The notes: generated by a model not told the origin, from the letters alone. Shown: positions 7,156 through 16,096, counted from the first letter of the stretch. The stretch is 64,000 bases of DNA from Saliterribacillus persicus (GCF_003337485.1 NZ_QPJJ01000014.1:1-64000); one strand, 5' to 3'. Numbers and translations are program-made.

Positions 7156-8556
7156 ATGAAAGCTTTTATGGATGAAAATTTTGTGTTGAACAATAAAGTT
7201 GGCGAAAAATTATATCATGACTATGCAAAAGATTTACCTATCATTGATTACCATTGCCATTTAAGTCCACAAGAAATCTATGAAAATAAGCAATTTGAAA
7301 ATATCACAAAAGTTTGGTTATATGGAGATCACTATAAATGGCGTGCAATGCGTGCAAACGGTGTGGAAGAAAAATATGTTACAGGTGACGCAAGTGATTA
7401 CGATAAATTCCTGGCTTGGGCAAAAACAGTGCCGATGTTAATCGGTAACCCACTTTATCACTGGACGCATCTAGAATTGAAGCGGTACTTTGGAGTGGAA
7501 GAAACACTAAATGAACATACTGCACCTGCTATTTGGGATAAAATCAATGGCCTCTTAACAAGTGGTGAATGGAATGTTCGCGACTTTATTGTGAAATCAG
7601 GTGTCGAGGTAGTTTGTACAACAGATGACCCAATTGATAGCTTGGAATATCATAAAAAAATAAAAGCTGATTCTGATTTTAATGTGAAGGTTTTACCTAG
7701 TTATCGACCAGATAAAGGGCTTGAGATTAATAGAGAAGGTTTTAATGGATGGGTAGATAAGCTTTCTGAAGCTGCATCCGTATCAATTAATTCCTATCAG
7801 GACTTTTTAGATGCACTTAAAAATCGAATTGATTATTTCCATGAAATTGGCGGCCGCGTTTCTGACCATGCGCTTGATGTGATGATGTATGAGGAGGCTA
7901 CTGCTGAAGATGTGCAGGCCATTTTCTCAAAAGCAAGAAAAGGTGAAAAAGTATCCTTACAAGAAGAGAAACAATTTAAATCATACACTCTTACCTTTTT
8001 AGGGCAACAGTATCACGAAAAGGGTTGGGCGATGCAGTACCATATTAATGCTCACAGAAACAATAATACACGTATGTTTAATAAGCTAGGTCCTGATACA
8101 GGATACGATTCTATGAATGACGAATTAATTGCAAAACCTCTAGTTAAATTGCTTGATTCTTTAGACCAAAAGGACGCACTACCTAAAACAATTCTTTATT
8201 CGTTAAACCCACGTGATAATGTGACGATTGCAACAATTGTCGGAAGCTTCCAAGGTGGTGGCGTACCAGGTAAAATTCAATTTGGTACATCTTGGTGGTT
8301 TAACGATACAAAGCTTGGCATGATTAATCAAATGGAAACACTTGCTGACATCGGTGTATTCAGTCGCTTTATTGGTATGCTAACAGACTCAAGAAGCTTT
8401 TTATCGTATACACGTCATGAGTATTTCCGCCGTACTATGTGTAATTTAATCGGTGAATGGGTAGAAAATGGAGAATATCCAAATGACGAGGAAACTTTAG
8501 CAGAGATTGTTAAAAATATATCTTACTTCAATGCGAATGAATACTTTGATTTTTAA
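7156..8556 (+). CDS. uxaC: Glucuronate/galacturonate isomerase
   Basis: A 466-residue uronate isomerase that interconverts D-glucuronate and D-fructuronate, and D-galacturonate and D-tagaturonate. It resembles B. subtilis UxaC along its whole length: DYHCHLSP (metal-binding His-x-His) near residues 31-38, WLYGDHYKWRAMRANG, VVCTTDDPIDSLEYH, GPDTGYDSMND, KTILYSLNP, GKIQFGTSWWFND and the C-terminal FSRFIGMLTDSRSFLSYTRH block. The ATG at 7156 follows AGTAGGGATAGT; an ATG at 7135 has no binding site. It lies 166 bp behind uxaE. Together the pair moves galacturonate through tagaturonate to fructuronate; the reductase, dehydratase and transporter are not in the window. Confidence 0.95.
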   Translation: MKAFMDENFVLNNKVGEKLYHDYAKDLPIIDYHCHLSPQEIYENKQFENITKVWLYGDHYKWRAMRANGVEEKYVTGDASDYDKFLAWAKTVPMLIGNPLYHWTHLELKRYFGVEETLNEHTAPAIWDKINGLLTSGEWNVRDFIVKSGVEVVCTTDDPIDSLEYHKKIKADSDFNVKVLPSYRPDKGLEINREGFNGWVDKLSEAASVSINSYQDFLDALKNRIDYFHEIGGRVSDHALDVMMYEEATAEDVQAIFSKARKGEKVSLQEEKQFKSYTLTFLGQQYHEKGWAMQYHINAHRNNNTRMFNKLGPDTGYDSMNDELIAKPLVKLLDSLDQKDALPKTILYSLNPRDNVTIATIVGSFQGGGVPGKIQFGTSWWFNDTKLGMINQMETLADIGVFSRFIGMLTDSRSFLSYTRHEYFRRTMCNLIGEWVENGEYPNDEETLAEIVKNISYFNANEYFDF

Positions 8557-8567
8557 GGAGAAAAATG

Positions 8568-8602
8568 AGCACAGGCTAAATAAATAGTCTGTGCTTTCTT
8601 TA
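8568..8602 (+). terminator. Terminator of uxaC
   Basis: AGCACAGGCT (8568-8577) pairs with AGTCTGTGCT (8586-8595) with one wobble, followed by TTCTTTAT. Confidence 0.75.
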
Positions 8603-8654
8603 TATTCTAATCAACTGAAAAAGCAAATTCATTTTTTGTGTTGTTCTATGCCTG

Positions 8655-9413
8655 CTATAATGTATAAGTTTCTCCGTCTGATGGTACGAGTACATCTTTT
8701 GTAAGCTCATTTTCTAAAAGGAATTGCTGTAATTCACTTCGACTTAATAAACAATGGTTAAGGGATTCCATGTGTACAACTATGATTTTAGCTGCAGGAG
8801 CTGCTTTATTTGTCGCATAGATATCTTCTTTTGTCATCGTGATAGGTCCACCCTCTAAAAATTGAGCAGCGCCAGAATTTACTACTATAACTTCAGGTTC
8901 ATGTGTAGTTATTGCTTCCTCCACATCACTAGACCAAATGGTATCGCCAGCAATATATAATTTTTGTTCGGAGGGGTGATCAAATATAACACCACATACT
9001 TCCCCGGTAAACTTTAAAATTTCCCCACGGCCGTGCTTACCATTTGTTTTTGATAAGGTAATTCCTTTAAAATTTGTATTCTTACTTAAAGCTTCTATTA
9101 CCTGAAATCCATATTTTTTAATTTCTGAAACGTCTTTCTCATTTTGTGCGTAAATCGGGATTTCTTTTGGAATATTTTTAATTGCCACTTCGTCAAAATG
9201 ATCTGGATGTAGATGAGTAACAACTACGGCATCTGCCTTCACAATTTCTTCAATCGACGTTGGCAAACTAACCATTGGATTCGACTTATCTTGATTTGGT
9301 GTTTTCGGAAAAGGTGGTATCGTTTCTTTTTCAGCTAAAAATGGATCAATTAAAAAAGTTTTACCTCCATAGTTTAGTTTTAAGGTTGCATTTCTAATTA
9401 ACGTAAGATTCAT
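8655..9413 (-). CDS. Metallo-beta-lactamase-fold hydrolase (UlaG-like)
   Basis: A 252-residue cytoplasmic metal hydrolase. The signature THLHPDHFD is at residues 66-74, an AGDTIWSSDVEEA block near residue 156 supplies the next metal Asp, and a final His lies in VVHMESLNHC. The fold resembles YtkL/UlaG-type MBL hydrolases. The ATG at 9413 follows AAGGAGG, a near-perfect site. It is divergent from an Lrp-type regulator with 118 bp between, so control by that regulator is likely. Substrate unknown; lactonase or phosphodiesterase activity are both possible. Confidence 0.85.
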   Translation of the reverse strand: MNLTLIRNATLKLNYGGKTFLIDPFLAEKETIPPFPKTPNQDKSNPMVSLPTSIEEIVKADAVVVTHLHPDHFDEVAIKNIPKEIPIYAQNEKDVSEIKKYGFQVIEALSKNTNFKGITLSKTNGKHGRGEILKFTGEVCGVIFDHPSEQKLYIAGDTIWSSDVEEAITTHEPEVIVVNSGAAQFLEGGPITMTKEDIYATNKAAPAAKIIVVHMESLNHCLLSRSELQQFLLENELTKDVLVPSDGETYTL

Positions 9414-9480
9414 GTAAAATTCCTCCTTTTTGAATAACTAGAAATAGTATAAAATATAGAAAGTAGCGGGTACATAGAAT

Positions 9481-9512
9481 AAATCAAGTCTTTGATGATA
9501 TACACTTGATTT
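9481..9512. promoter_or_regulatory. 9-bp inverted repeat in the MBL/Lrp intergenic region
   Basis: AAATCAAGT (9481-9489) and ACTTGATTT (9504-9512) are exact inverted copies with a 14-base spacer, ending just before the ribosome binding site of the Lrp-type gene. The arrangement fits an autoregulatory operator of an Lrp/AsnC dimer. Confidence 0.6.
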
Positions 9513-9531
9513 CTGAAAGGATGTAGAAATA

Positions 9532-9939
9532 ATGCTTGATGAAACAGATAGACAGATCATCGAAGAGCTCACCAAGAATAGTCGAATACCAATGAAAGAG
9601 TTAGGGGAAAAAGTTCATTTAACTGGTCAAGCAACTGCATCAAGAGTAATTAAACTAGAGGAAAAAGGAGTAATTGAAGGCTATACTTTAAAAACAAATG
9701 ATAAAAAGATGGGTTACCATGTTCATGCCTTCCTAGAAATTTTCACCAAAAACCTTCATCATAAGCCGTACTTATCCTTCGTTGCCTCTCACCATGCTTA
9801 TGTCATTCGCAATTATAAAGTTAGTGGACAAGGCTGTTATCTACTAGAATGCAAATTTCCAACAAATGAAGAATTAGATCAGTTTTTACTTGAACTAAAT
9901 CTATATGTGAATTATAAGCTAACCATTGTCATTAGATAG
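9532..9939 (+). CDS. Lrp/AsnC family transcriptional regulator
   Basis: A 135-residue regulator. Residues 1-55 form the winged helix-turn-helix (MLDETDRQIIEELTKN, KELGEKVHLTGQATASRV, LEEKGVIEGY); the remainder is the alpha/beta RAM domain that binds amino acids and mediates oligomerisation (ECKFPTNEELDQFLLEL). It is slightly shorter than the usual 140-155 residues. AAGGATG precedes the ATG. The inverted repeat at 9481-9512 is a candidate site, and the divergent MBL hydrolase is the likely target. Ligand unknown. Confidence 0.9.
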   Translation: MLDETDRQIIEELTKNSRIPMKELGEKVHLTGQATASRVIKLEEKGVIEGYTLKTNDKKMGYHVHAFLEIFTKNLHHKPYLSFVASHHAYVIRNYKVSGQGCYLLECKFPTNEELDQFLLELNLYVNYKLTIVIR

Positions 9940-10025
9940 TGCTTATATGGAACATAATAAATTTTATGATGATGTTTGAAAAAATCTTGCACAAAGGTAT
10001 TGTCTATGGGTAAGGGGATGTTTTC

Positions 10026-10433
10026 TTGAAGAAAAAATTAATAATTCTTACATCACTTATTATTTTTGGGATAGTTATTTTCTTAGTCTATAATCAATTA
10101 CGCGTTACAACATATGATAAGGTAATGTTAGAAATGATTGATGAATCGGAGGAAGTTGAAGAAATTACCATTGAAAATAAAATAGATAATACAAAGGTAA
10201 CTATAAAGGATAAAGAGTTAATTGAAAGGATTACACATAAGCCAAAAGAGATGGAATTAAAAGAACAAAATGTTACACCATCTATCGATTACTTTATCAT
10301 AATTCATACTAATAAAAAGAATTATGATATAGGGTTAGGAGAAACAGGTATTCATTTTGGTTATGCAGGTAGCTATTCAATTGTTGGTGATAATATACTC
10401 TATCAAAATTTACATCACACAAAGTTTGAATGA
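10026..10433 (+). CDS. Membrane-anchored protein of unknown function
   Basis: A 135-residue protein with TTG start (10026) after AAGGGGATG. One N-terminal membrane segment (about residues 4-22, LIILTSLIIFGIVIFLVY) acts as an anchor or uncleaved signal; no lipobox. The outside part is rich in Glu, Lys and Ile, with VEEITIENKIDNTKVTIKDKELIERI suggesting a beta-strand-rich small domain. No family recognised. It stands alone, 115 bp before the DUF4256 gene. Confidence 0.55.
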   Translation: MKKKLIILTSLIIFGIVIFLVYNQLRVTTYDKVMLEMIDESEEVEEITIENKIDNTKVTIKDKELIERITHKPKEMELKEQNVTPSIDYFIIIHTNKKNYDIGLGETGIHFGYAGSYSIVGDNILYQNLHHTKFE

Positions 10434-10547
10434 GATATTTCAAATCTAAATCATTAATGGATAGCTTATCAGGAAAAAGCATACGCGTTTTCACTATTAG
10501 ATCAGAATTCTTTAATAAGGTTTTTAATAAAGAGGGAGGAAAATAAC

Positions 10548-11126
10548 ATGTCAGAAGAAAAAGCAAACAGTAAAAAAGAACTGTCACAAGAACAACAGGT
10601 AGAATTACTCAGTTTGTTGAAGGATCGATTTGAAAGCAATCAACATCGTCATAAAGATATTGAATGGAAAAACGTTCAAAAAAAATTGGAGGCTAATCCC
10701 GAAAAACTTTGGTCACTCCATGAGATGGAAAGAACTGGTGGTGAACCGGATATTGTTGCTTATGATGCAAAGAGCGACGAATACATTTTTTATGATTGTT
10801 CAAAAGAAAGTCCAAAAGGTCGAAGAAGCGTTTGTTATGACCGCAAAGCACTGGACTCAAGGAAAAAACACAAACCAGAAAATAGCGCTATTGATATGGC
10901 TACTGATATGGGTATTGAGCTTTTATCAGAAGAAGAATATCGCCTGCTGCAAAGACAAGAAAATATCGATATGAAAACTTCTAGTTGGATATTGACTCCA
11001 TCTAAAATAAGAGATCTAGGCGGTGCTCTTTTTTGCGATCGTCGCTATGACACTGTCTTTGTTTATCACAATGGAGCAGAATCCTACTATGGTGCAAGAG
11101 GTTTCCGTGGCTCCTTAAGAGTCTAA
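10548..11126 (+). CDS. DUF4256 domain protein
   Basis: A 192-residue soluble protein with the DUF4256 pattern: LLKDRFESNQHRH near the start, LWSLHEMERTGGEPDIVAYD near residues 54-73, FYDCSKESPKGRRSVCYD near 83-100, then DMATDMGIELLSEEEYR and a C-terminal FCDRRYDTVFVYHNGAESYY. Members are widespread in bacteria but have no assigned role. AGGGAGGAAAATAAC precedes the ATG, giving strong translation. Not clearly in an operon. Confidence 0.85.
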   Translation: MSEEKANSKKELSQEQQVELLSLLKDRFESNQHRHKDIEWKNVQKKLEANPEKLWSLHEMERTGGEPDIVAYDAKSDEYIFYDCSKESPKGRRSVCYDRKALDSRKKHKPENSAIDMATDMGIELLSEEEYRLLQRQENIDMKTSSWILTPSKIRDLGGALFCDRRYDTVFVYHNGAESYYGARGFRGSLRV

Positions 11127-11280
11127 TTGTGGTTTGAATAAGATAATTTAGCAAGGATGAATGAATGCAACGAATGAAGATGGCAATAATAGCATCTATC
11201 TTTTCTAAGTTAAAAGTGCCCATCGTTTGAATTAATGTTACAGTAAAAAGAGATTATTGAAAATAAAGTAGGTGAAAAAT

Positions 11281-11667
11281 ATGATAGAGATAAAAACCTC
11301 TTCGATAAGTGATGGTGATTTTAATAGAGGTGTATTTGCTACTTGCGATATTAAAAAGGGTCAACTTTTTCATGAAGCGCCAGTGATTGCATATCCAAAT
11401 GATCAACATCCACACATTGAAAAAACGATTCTTGCTGACTATGCTTTTGAATACGGATCAAACCATTCTGCTATTCTTCTCGGGTATGGTATGCTTTTTA
11501 ACCATTCCTATGAGCCGAATGCAAGGTATGAGATTAATTTCGATAATCATACATTTGATTTTTATGCTTATACAGATGTTAAAGCGGGAGAAGAAATGCT
11601 GATTAACTATAATGGTGAAGTCGATAACAACGATCCACTATGGTTTAATGAGGATGAAAAAGAATAG
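11281..11667 (+). CDS. Small SET-domain protein
   Basis: A 128-residue protein that is almost entirely a SET domain, the fold of lysine methyltransferases. NHSYEPN at residues 74-80 matches the NHSxxPN substrate/SAM pocket motif, and GEEMLINYN at 103-111 matches the closing GEExxxxY motif; GVFATCDIKKGQ (17-28) is the usual opening. The ATG at 11281 follows AGTAGGTG; a GTG at 11272 overlaps that site. There is no pre- or post-SET region. Bacterial members of this size have been seen but their targets are not known. It lies about 150 bp after the DUF4256 gene. Confidence 0.85.
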   Translation: MIEIKTSSISDGDFNRGVFATCDIKKGQLFHEAPVIAYPNDQHPHIEKTILADYAFEYGSNHSAILLGYGMLFNHSYEPNARYEINFDNHTFDFYAYTDVKAGEEMLINYNGEVDNNDPLWFNEDEKE

Positions 11668-11714
11668 AGCAAGAAAGAATAATTTTTCAATACAACTAAA
11701 ATTATAGGTAATAC

Positions 11715-11757
11715 TAAGATGCGTCTTTGAAATTATGGAGCGCATCTTATTTTTTTG
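11715..11757 (+). terminator. Terminator of the SET-domain gene
   Basis: TAAGATGCG (11715-11723) pairs perfectly with CGCATCTTA (11741-11749), followed by seven T. Confidence 0.85.
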
Positions 11758-11764
11758 GTATACT
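11756..11764 (+). promoter_or_regulatory. Extended -10 promoter of the alpha-galactosidase
   Basis: TGGTATACT is an extended -10 element that begins inside the U-run of the preceding terminator. No good -35 box is seen. The leader holds AT-rich TTAATTAAG sequence that could bind a regulator. Confidence 0.5.
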
Positions 11765-11805
11765 ATATTAATTAAGATAATTAACTAACTATTGGAGGAT
11801 GACAA

Positions 11806-14025
11806 ATGGCGATATACTTTAATGAGCAAGCAAAAGAGTTTCATCTTCAAACAGAAAATACGAGCTATATACTGAATATTTTACGAAATGAACAATTAGG
11901 ACACCTATATTACGGGAAAAAAGTAAAGCATCGGGAATCGTTTGATCATTTACTAGCACTTGGTTACAGGGCAACTGTATCGAATGTGATCGAGGATGAT
12001 ACGGCTTATTCTCTTGAATTAATTAAACAGGAATTTCCTTCCTATGGAACGACGGATTTCAGAGAGCCAGCATTTCAAATCCTGCAAGAAAATGGAAGTA
12101 GAATAACCGATTTTAAATATAAAGATCATAAAATTTTTCAAGGTAAAAAGAAATTAGACGGTTTGCCTGCTACTTATGTTGAAGCGGATTCTGAAGCTGA
12201 GACATTAGAAATCTCTTTAGTTGATAAGGAAATTGATGCAGAAATCATTCTTTCTTATACCGTATTTGAAAAAATGAATGCAATTACAAGGTCTGTTAAA
12301 TTCATCAATCACGGTGAAGCTTCTTTATCACTTACACGCGCCTTAAGTATGAATGTAGATTTCCCAGACGCTGATTACGACATGCTTCATTTAGCAGGTG
12401 CATGGGGACGAGAGCGTCATGTGAAAAATAGAAAGTTAGAAACTGGATTGCAAAGCATCACCAGTACACGCAGTTCTAGTAGTAGTCAGCAAAATCCTTT
12501 CCTAGCAATGAAACGACCGGATACAACTGAATTCAATGGGGAAGTATTTGGTTTCAGCTTTGTTTATAGTGGTAACTTTTTAGCGCAAATAGAAGTAGAT
12601 CATTATAGTACTGCACGTGTATCGATGGGGATTAATCCGTTTGATTTTAACTGGTTATTGGAAAAAGGGGAAGCATTCCAAGCCCCGGAAGTTGTGATGG
12701 TATATTCTGATGAAGGATTAAATGGAATGAGCCAAACCTATCATCAGCTTTATCAAAAACGTTTGGCAAGAGGAAAATGGAGAGATCTTGCGCGTCCAAT
12801 TCTAGTGAATAACTGGGAAGGAACGTATTTTGATTTTGATGAAGAAAAAATTGTTTCTATGGCAAAAGAGGCGCATGAGCTTGGTGTAGAATTATTTGTT
12901 TTAGATGATGGTTGGTTTGGAAAACGAGATGATGATACAACTTCGTTAGGAGACTGGTTCGTTTACGAGGAAAAATTACCAAATGGCATTTCTGGATTAG
13001 CAAAAAAAGTAACGGACTTAGGCATGGACTTTGGACTTTGGTTTGAGCCAGAGATGGTTTCTAAAATTAGTGAGCTGTATAAAGCGCATCCGGATTGGCT
13101 TATTCAGGTGGAAAATAGAACACAATCTCCTGGCAGAAGTCAGCATGTACTCGATTTTTCAAGGCAAGATGTAGTAGATTACATTTACGATAAAATGGCT
13201 GAAATTTTGTCAGCAGCTGATATTTCCTATGTGAAATGGGATATGAATCGCTATATGACTGAAATAGGATCGGCACACCTTCCCGCATCACGTCAGCAGG
13301 AAGTATCACACCGTTATATATTAGGTGTATATGAATTATATGAGCGCTTGACTTCTGCATTCCCTGAGGTGCTTTTTGAGTCTTGTGCAAGTGGCGGAGC
13401 AAGATTTGATCCAGGTATTCTTTATTATGCGCCACAAGGCTGGGCAAGTGACGATACAGATGCAATGGAACGCTTAAAAATTCAATACGGGACATCTATG
13501 GTGTATCCGATTAGTTCGATTGGAGCCCATGTCTCTGCTGTACCGAATCACCAAGTGGGAAGAATGACATCCATTGACACACGTGCACATGTTGCATATT
13601 TTGGTGCATTTGGATATGAGCTCGATGTCACGGTTATGTCTGAAGAAGAAAAACAGAAAATGAAAGAACAGATTTCCTATTATAAACAAACGAGAGAGCT
13701 ATTCCAATTTGGGATTTTCCACCGTATTTCTAGTCCGTTTGAAGATAACATTACGAGCTGGACGGTAGTATCAAGTGATCAAAAAGAAGCAATTCTCGCT
13801 CGCTATCAGTGGTCGGAACAACCAAACACAGGCTTTCCTCGCACCTATTTTACAGGCTTGAATGAGGAATTTGAGTATAAGATTGAAGGGGTAGACGGGA
13901 CTTTCTTTGGAGATGAACTGATGCATATCGGGATTTCACTTCTCCATCCACGTATTCTAGGCACAAAGGATGTTCACCCACATGATTACAAGTCTGAATT
14001 ATTCTATATAAAAGCTGTAAATTAA
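11806..14025 (+). CDS. Alpha-galactosidase, GH36
   Basis: A 739-residue glycoside hydrolase family 36 enzyme that releases terminal alpha-galactose from melibiose, raffinose-type sugars and galactomannan pieces. The layout is an N-terminal beta-sandwich, a (beta/alpha)8 barrel from about residue 330, and a C-terminal beta domain. KWDMNR carries the predicted nucleophile Asp479, and GWASDDTDAM the acid/base Asp549, numbered close to Geobacillus enzymes. RHVKNRKLETG, PILVNNWEGTYFDFDE, LFVLDDGWFGKRDDD and FESCASGGARFDPG are also typical. No signal peptide, so it acts in the cytoplasm on imported oligosaccharides. The galactose released would feed galK-galE-galT-galM 37 kb away. GGAGG precedes the ATG. 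Confidence 0.95.
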   Translation: MAIYFNEQAKEFHLQTENTSYILNILRNEQLGHLYYGKKVKHRESFDHLLALGYRATVSNVIEDDTAYSLELIKQEFPSYGTTDFREPAFQILQENGSRITDFKYKDHKIFQGKKKLDGLPATYVEADSEAETLEISLVDKEIDAEIILSYTVFEKMNAITRSVKFINHGEASLSLTRALSMNVDFPDADYDMLHLAGAWGRERHVKNRKLETGLQSITSTRSSSSSQQNPFLAMKRPDTTEFNGEVFGFSFVYSGNFLAQIEVDHYSTARVSMGINPFDFNWLLEKGEAFQAPEVVMVYSDEGLNGMSQTYHQLYQKRLARGKWRDLARPILVNNWEGTYFDFDEEKIVSMAKEAHELGVELFVLDDGWFGKRDDDTTSLGDWFVYEEKLPNGISGLAKKVTDLGMDFGLWFEPEMVSKISELYKAHPDWLIQVENRTQSPGRSQHVLDFSRQDVVDYIYDKMAEILSAADISYVKWDMNRYMTEIGSAHLPASRQQEVSHRYILGVYELYERLTSAFPEVLFESCASGGARFDPGILYYAPQGWASDDTDAMERLKIQYGTSMVYPISSIGAHVSAVPNHQVGRMTSIDTRAHVAYFGAFGYELDVTVMSEEEKQKMKEQISYYKQTRELFQFGIFHRISSPFEDNITSWTVVSSDQKEAILARYQWSEQPNTGFPRTYFTGLNEEFEYKIEGVDGTFFGDELMHIGISLLHPRILGTKDVHPHDYKSELFYIKAVN

Positions 14026-14029
14026 TATA

Positions 14030-14078
14030 AGCAAAAAGGGTTGATCAATTTTTTATCGATCAACCCTTTTGCTATTTC
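14030..14078. terminator. Bidirectional terminator
   Basis: AGCAAAAAGGGTTGAT and ATCAACCCTTTTGCT pair over about 15 bp with a single bulge (14030-14073). It lies between the convergent alpha-galactosidase and YjbQ-type genes and has A/T runs on both sides. Confidence 0.85.
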
Positions 14079-14086
14079 TAAAATAA

Positions 14087-14488
14087 TTATCCTTCTATCA
14101 CCTTTAGATGCACTTTTCTGCTTCTTGGGCCATCAAACTCACAGAAGTAAACACCTTGCCATGTGCCAAGCACAAGACTGCCGTTTGAGACCACAAGTGT
14201 TTGATTATGACCAACCGTACTTACCTTTAAGTGTGATGCAGTATTTCCTTCCATATGACGATCCTTTGGATGATCCCATGGATAGACTTCATCTAGACGA
14301 CGAAGGAAATCAGTTTTGACGTCCGGATCCGCATTTTCATTTACGGTAATTCCGGCGGTGGTGTGCAAAGAGGACACAATAACGATACCATTTTTTACAT
14401 TTTGATCATGAAGATAAGCTTCAATTTTAGATGTAATGTCAATCATTTCATCGTGCTTATTTGTTCTTACAGACAGCGTCGTTTCCAT
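14087..14488 (-). CDS. YjbQ/YugU family protein (UPF0047)
   Basis: A 133-residue protein of the YjbQ family, annotated as secondary thiamine-phosphate synthase because the E. coli protein can replace ThiE weakly; the true role is not settled. Seen: [19 protein letters not shown] near residues 40-60, [19 protein letters not shown], and the C-terminal [16 protein letters not shown] metal-site region. The ATG at 14488 follows AAGGAGAGG; upstream Met codons have no site. It is a monocistron convergent with the alpha-galactosidase. Confidence 0.9.
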   Translation of the reverse strand: METTLSVRTNKHDEMIDITSKIEAYLHDQNVKNGIVIVSSLHTTAGITVNENADPDVKTDFLRRLDEVYPWDHPKDRHMEGNTASHLKVSTVGHNQTLVVSNGSLVLGTWQGVYFCEFDGPRSRKVHLKVIEG

Positions 14489-14592
14489 CTTTAACCTCTC
14501 CTTTTTAAAAAGCTTCATCACCTAATAGTCTACTAAAGAATCATTCTATGTTAAAATTTTATGTAATGAAGAATAGAAAGGAAGCGATAAAT

Positions 14593-14970
14593 TTGGTTAA
14601 AAAGATACATACTGATCAGGCTCCACAAGCTATTGGACCATATTCACAGGCAATTGATGTTGGGGATTTAATCTTTGTTTCTGGTCAAATACCGTTAGAT
14701 CCAGAAACAATGGAGGTAGTAGCAGGAGATATTACAGTTCAAACCGAGCAAGTAATGAAAAATTTGCAGGCTATCTTAACAGAAGCAGGCCTCACTTTTA
14801 AAAACGTGGCGAAGTTCACGATTTATATTACGAATATGGATGATTTTCAAGCAATCAACGAAACCTATGCAAAATTTTTAGAAGAGCCATATCCAGCACG
14901 TGCAACAGTAGAAGTAAGCAAACTTCCAAAAGGTGTAGGCGTAGAAATGGATGTTATCGCGAAGAAATAA
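14593..14970 (+). CDS. ridA: RidA family reactive enamine/imine deaminase
   Basis: A 125-residue RidA/YabJ/YjgF protein that hydrolyses 2-aminoacrylate and related imines released by PLP enzymes. It starts at TTG 14593 after AAAGGAAG, giving the usual VKKIHTDQAPQAIGPYSQAI opening; the longer frame from 14548 would add residues the family lacks. FVSGQIPLDPETM and the C-terminal YPARATVEVSKLPKGVGVEMD (catalytic Arg, Glu) are intact. Forms a homotrimer in known members. B. subtilis YabJ sits beside purR; here the neighbours are unrelated. Confidence 0.93.
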   Translation: MVKKIHTDQAPQAIGPYSQAIDVGDLIFVSGQIPLDPETMEVVAGDITVQTEQVMKNLQAILTEAGLTFKNVAKFTIYITNMDDFQAINETYAKFLEEPYPARATVEVSKLPKGVGVEMDVIAKK

Positions 14971-15027
14971 GGAAAAGCTAAGTCTCTGCCGAAATTAGGT
15001 GGAGGCTTTTTTGATACGTAAAAAGGA

Positions 15028-15052
15028 CCGGGGGGGCTTCCCTCGTTTTTTA
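15028..15052 (+). terminator. Probable terminator of ridA
   Basis: A G-run pairs with CCCTC across a CTT loop (about 5 bp) and is followed by six T. A second weak hairpin ending in CTTTTTT lies at 14973-15012. Confidence 0.45.
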
Positions 15053-15142
15053 AATGAATTTAAAAAATCATTCGTATGATGAGAGGTTTGATTGCTCATT
15101 TTTTGGTATGCTTAACAAAAATGATAAAAGGGATTGGTGGAA

Positions 15143-16096
15143 ATGGATAGAGTCAAGCTACAGAACACAGAACTGCATGTATCTTCCTTTTGCCTTGGCA
15201 CAGCGCAATATGGCACATCCATATCAGAAGCGGAAGCAGTGGAACAACTCAATACGTTTTATGATCAAAATGGTAATTTCATTGATTCAGCGCGAGTATA
15301 CGGCTCTTGGGAACCTGGCATCGAATCTAAAAGCGAATACATCATCGGAAAGTGGTTAAAGGAAACTGGAGAAAGAGATAAGAAAATTATTGCGACAAAA
15401 GGGGCTCATCCTTTCTTAGATAGAAAAGAGGTAGCTCGAGTAAATCCTGCGGAAATTGAAAAAGATTTAGATCATAGTTTAAAAATGCTTCAGACAGATT
15501 ATATTGATCTCTATATGCTGCATCGCGATGACGAGCGTATTCCGGTAGAGGTCATTATTGATTTTTTAGAAGAGCAAGTGCAGAAGGGGAAGGTCAGATA
15601 CTACGGTGTTTCAAATTGGCGGTTAGAAAGAATAATAGAGGCACAGAAATATGCAGTAGAACGAAGGTTTAGTGGCATCCAAATAAATCAATTATTGTGG
15701 AGCTTAGCAAAGATTAATAAGGAATCACTCGAGGATGATCAGCTGGTGGTAATGGACGAGTCCATGTATCGCTATACAAAAGATACGAAGCTTACAACAA
15801 TGGCCTATATGCCTTTAGCATCTGGTTTTTTTGAAAAAAAGCTTGCAGGAACATTAACCGAAGCACTCAAGCGTAAATATGAAAATAAGGTGACGGAAGA
15901 ACTTTTTTCACTCATAAAAGAATATCAATATTCGCCCATCACCTTTAATTTAAAATATATTCAAAGTCATGACTTTTGCTCGATTCCCGTAGCTGGATTT
16001 CGCACGACAGAGCAATTAACAGATGCATTAAAAGCTGTTGGGACAAAGATAGACCCAGTCACACTAGAGACGTTATCAGAGGTCAGAGGGTTATAA
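15143..16096 (+). CDS. Aldo/keto reductase
   Basis: A 317-residue NADP-dependent aldo/keto reductase barrel. Catalytic Asp and Tyr sit in FIDSARVYGSW, Lys in IIATKGAHP and His in LYMLHRDD. YYGVSNWRLERI, NQLLWSLA and the FRTTEQL cofactor segment follow. The ATG at 15143 follows AAAAGGG at 10 bases; a TTG at 15134 is less likely. It is closest in pattern to AKR families that carry an N-terminal LGTAQYGTSISE. Substrate unknown. No operon partner. Confidence 0.85.
   Translation: MDRVKLQNTELHVSSFCLGTAQYGTSISEAEAVEQLNTFYDQNGNFIDSARVYGSWEPGIESKSEYIIGKWLKETGERDKKIIATKGAHPFLDRKEVARVNPAEIEKDLDHSLKMLQTDYIDLYMLHRDDERIPVEVIIDFLEEQVQKGKVRYYGVSNWRLERIIEAQKYAVERRFSGIQINQLLWSLAKINKESLEDDQLVVMDESMYRYTKDTKLTTMAYMPLASGFFEKKLAGTLTEALKRKYENKVTEELFSLIKEYQYSPITFNLKYIQSHDFCSIPVAGFRTTEQLTDALKAVGTKIDPVTLETLSEVRGL

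Noticed and set aside
9966-10020. SigmaB-like promoter (GTTTGA-15-AGGTAT) before the small membrane protein
   Set aside because: The -10 has a mismatch and spacing is at the limit; not strong enough to call.
13100-13689. Two antisense open frames inside the alpha-galactosidase gene
   Set aside because: They are shadows of a strongly conserved GH36 frame, with no start signals.
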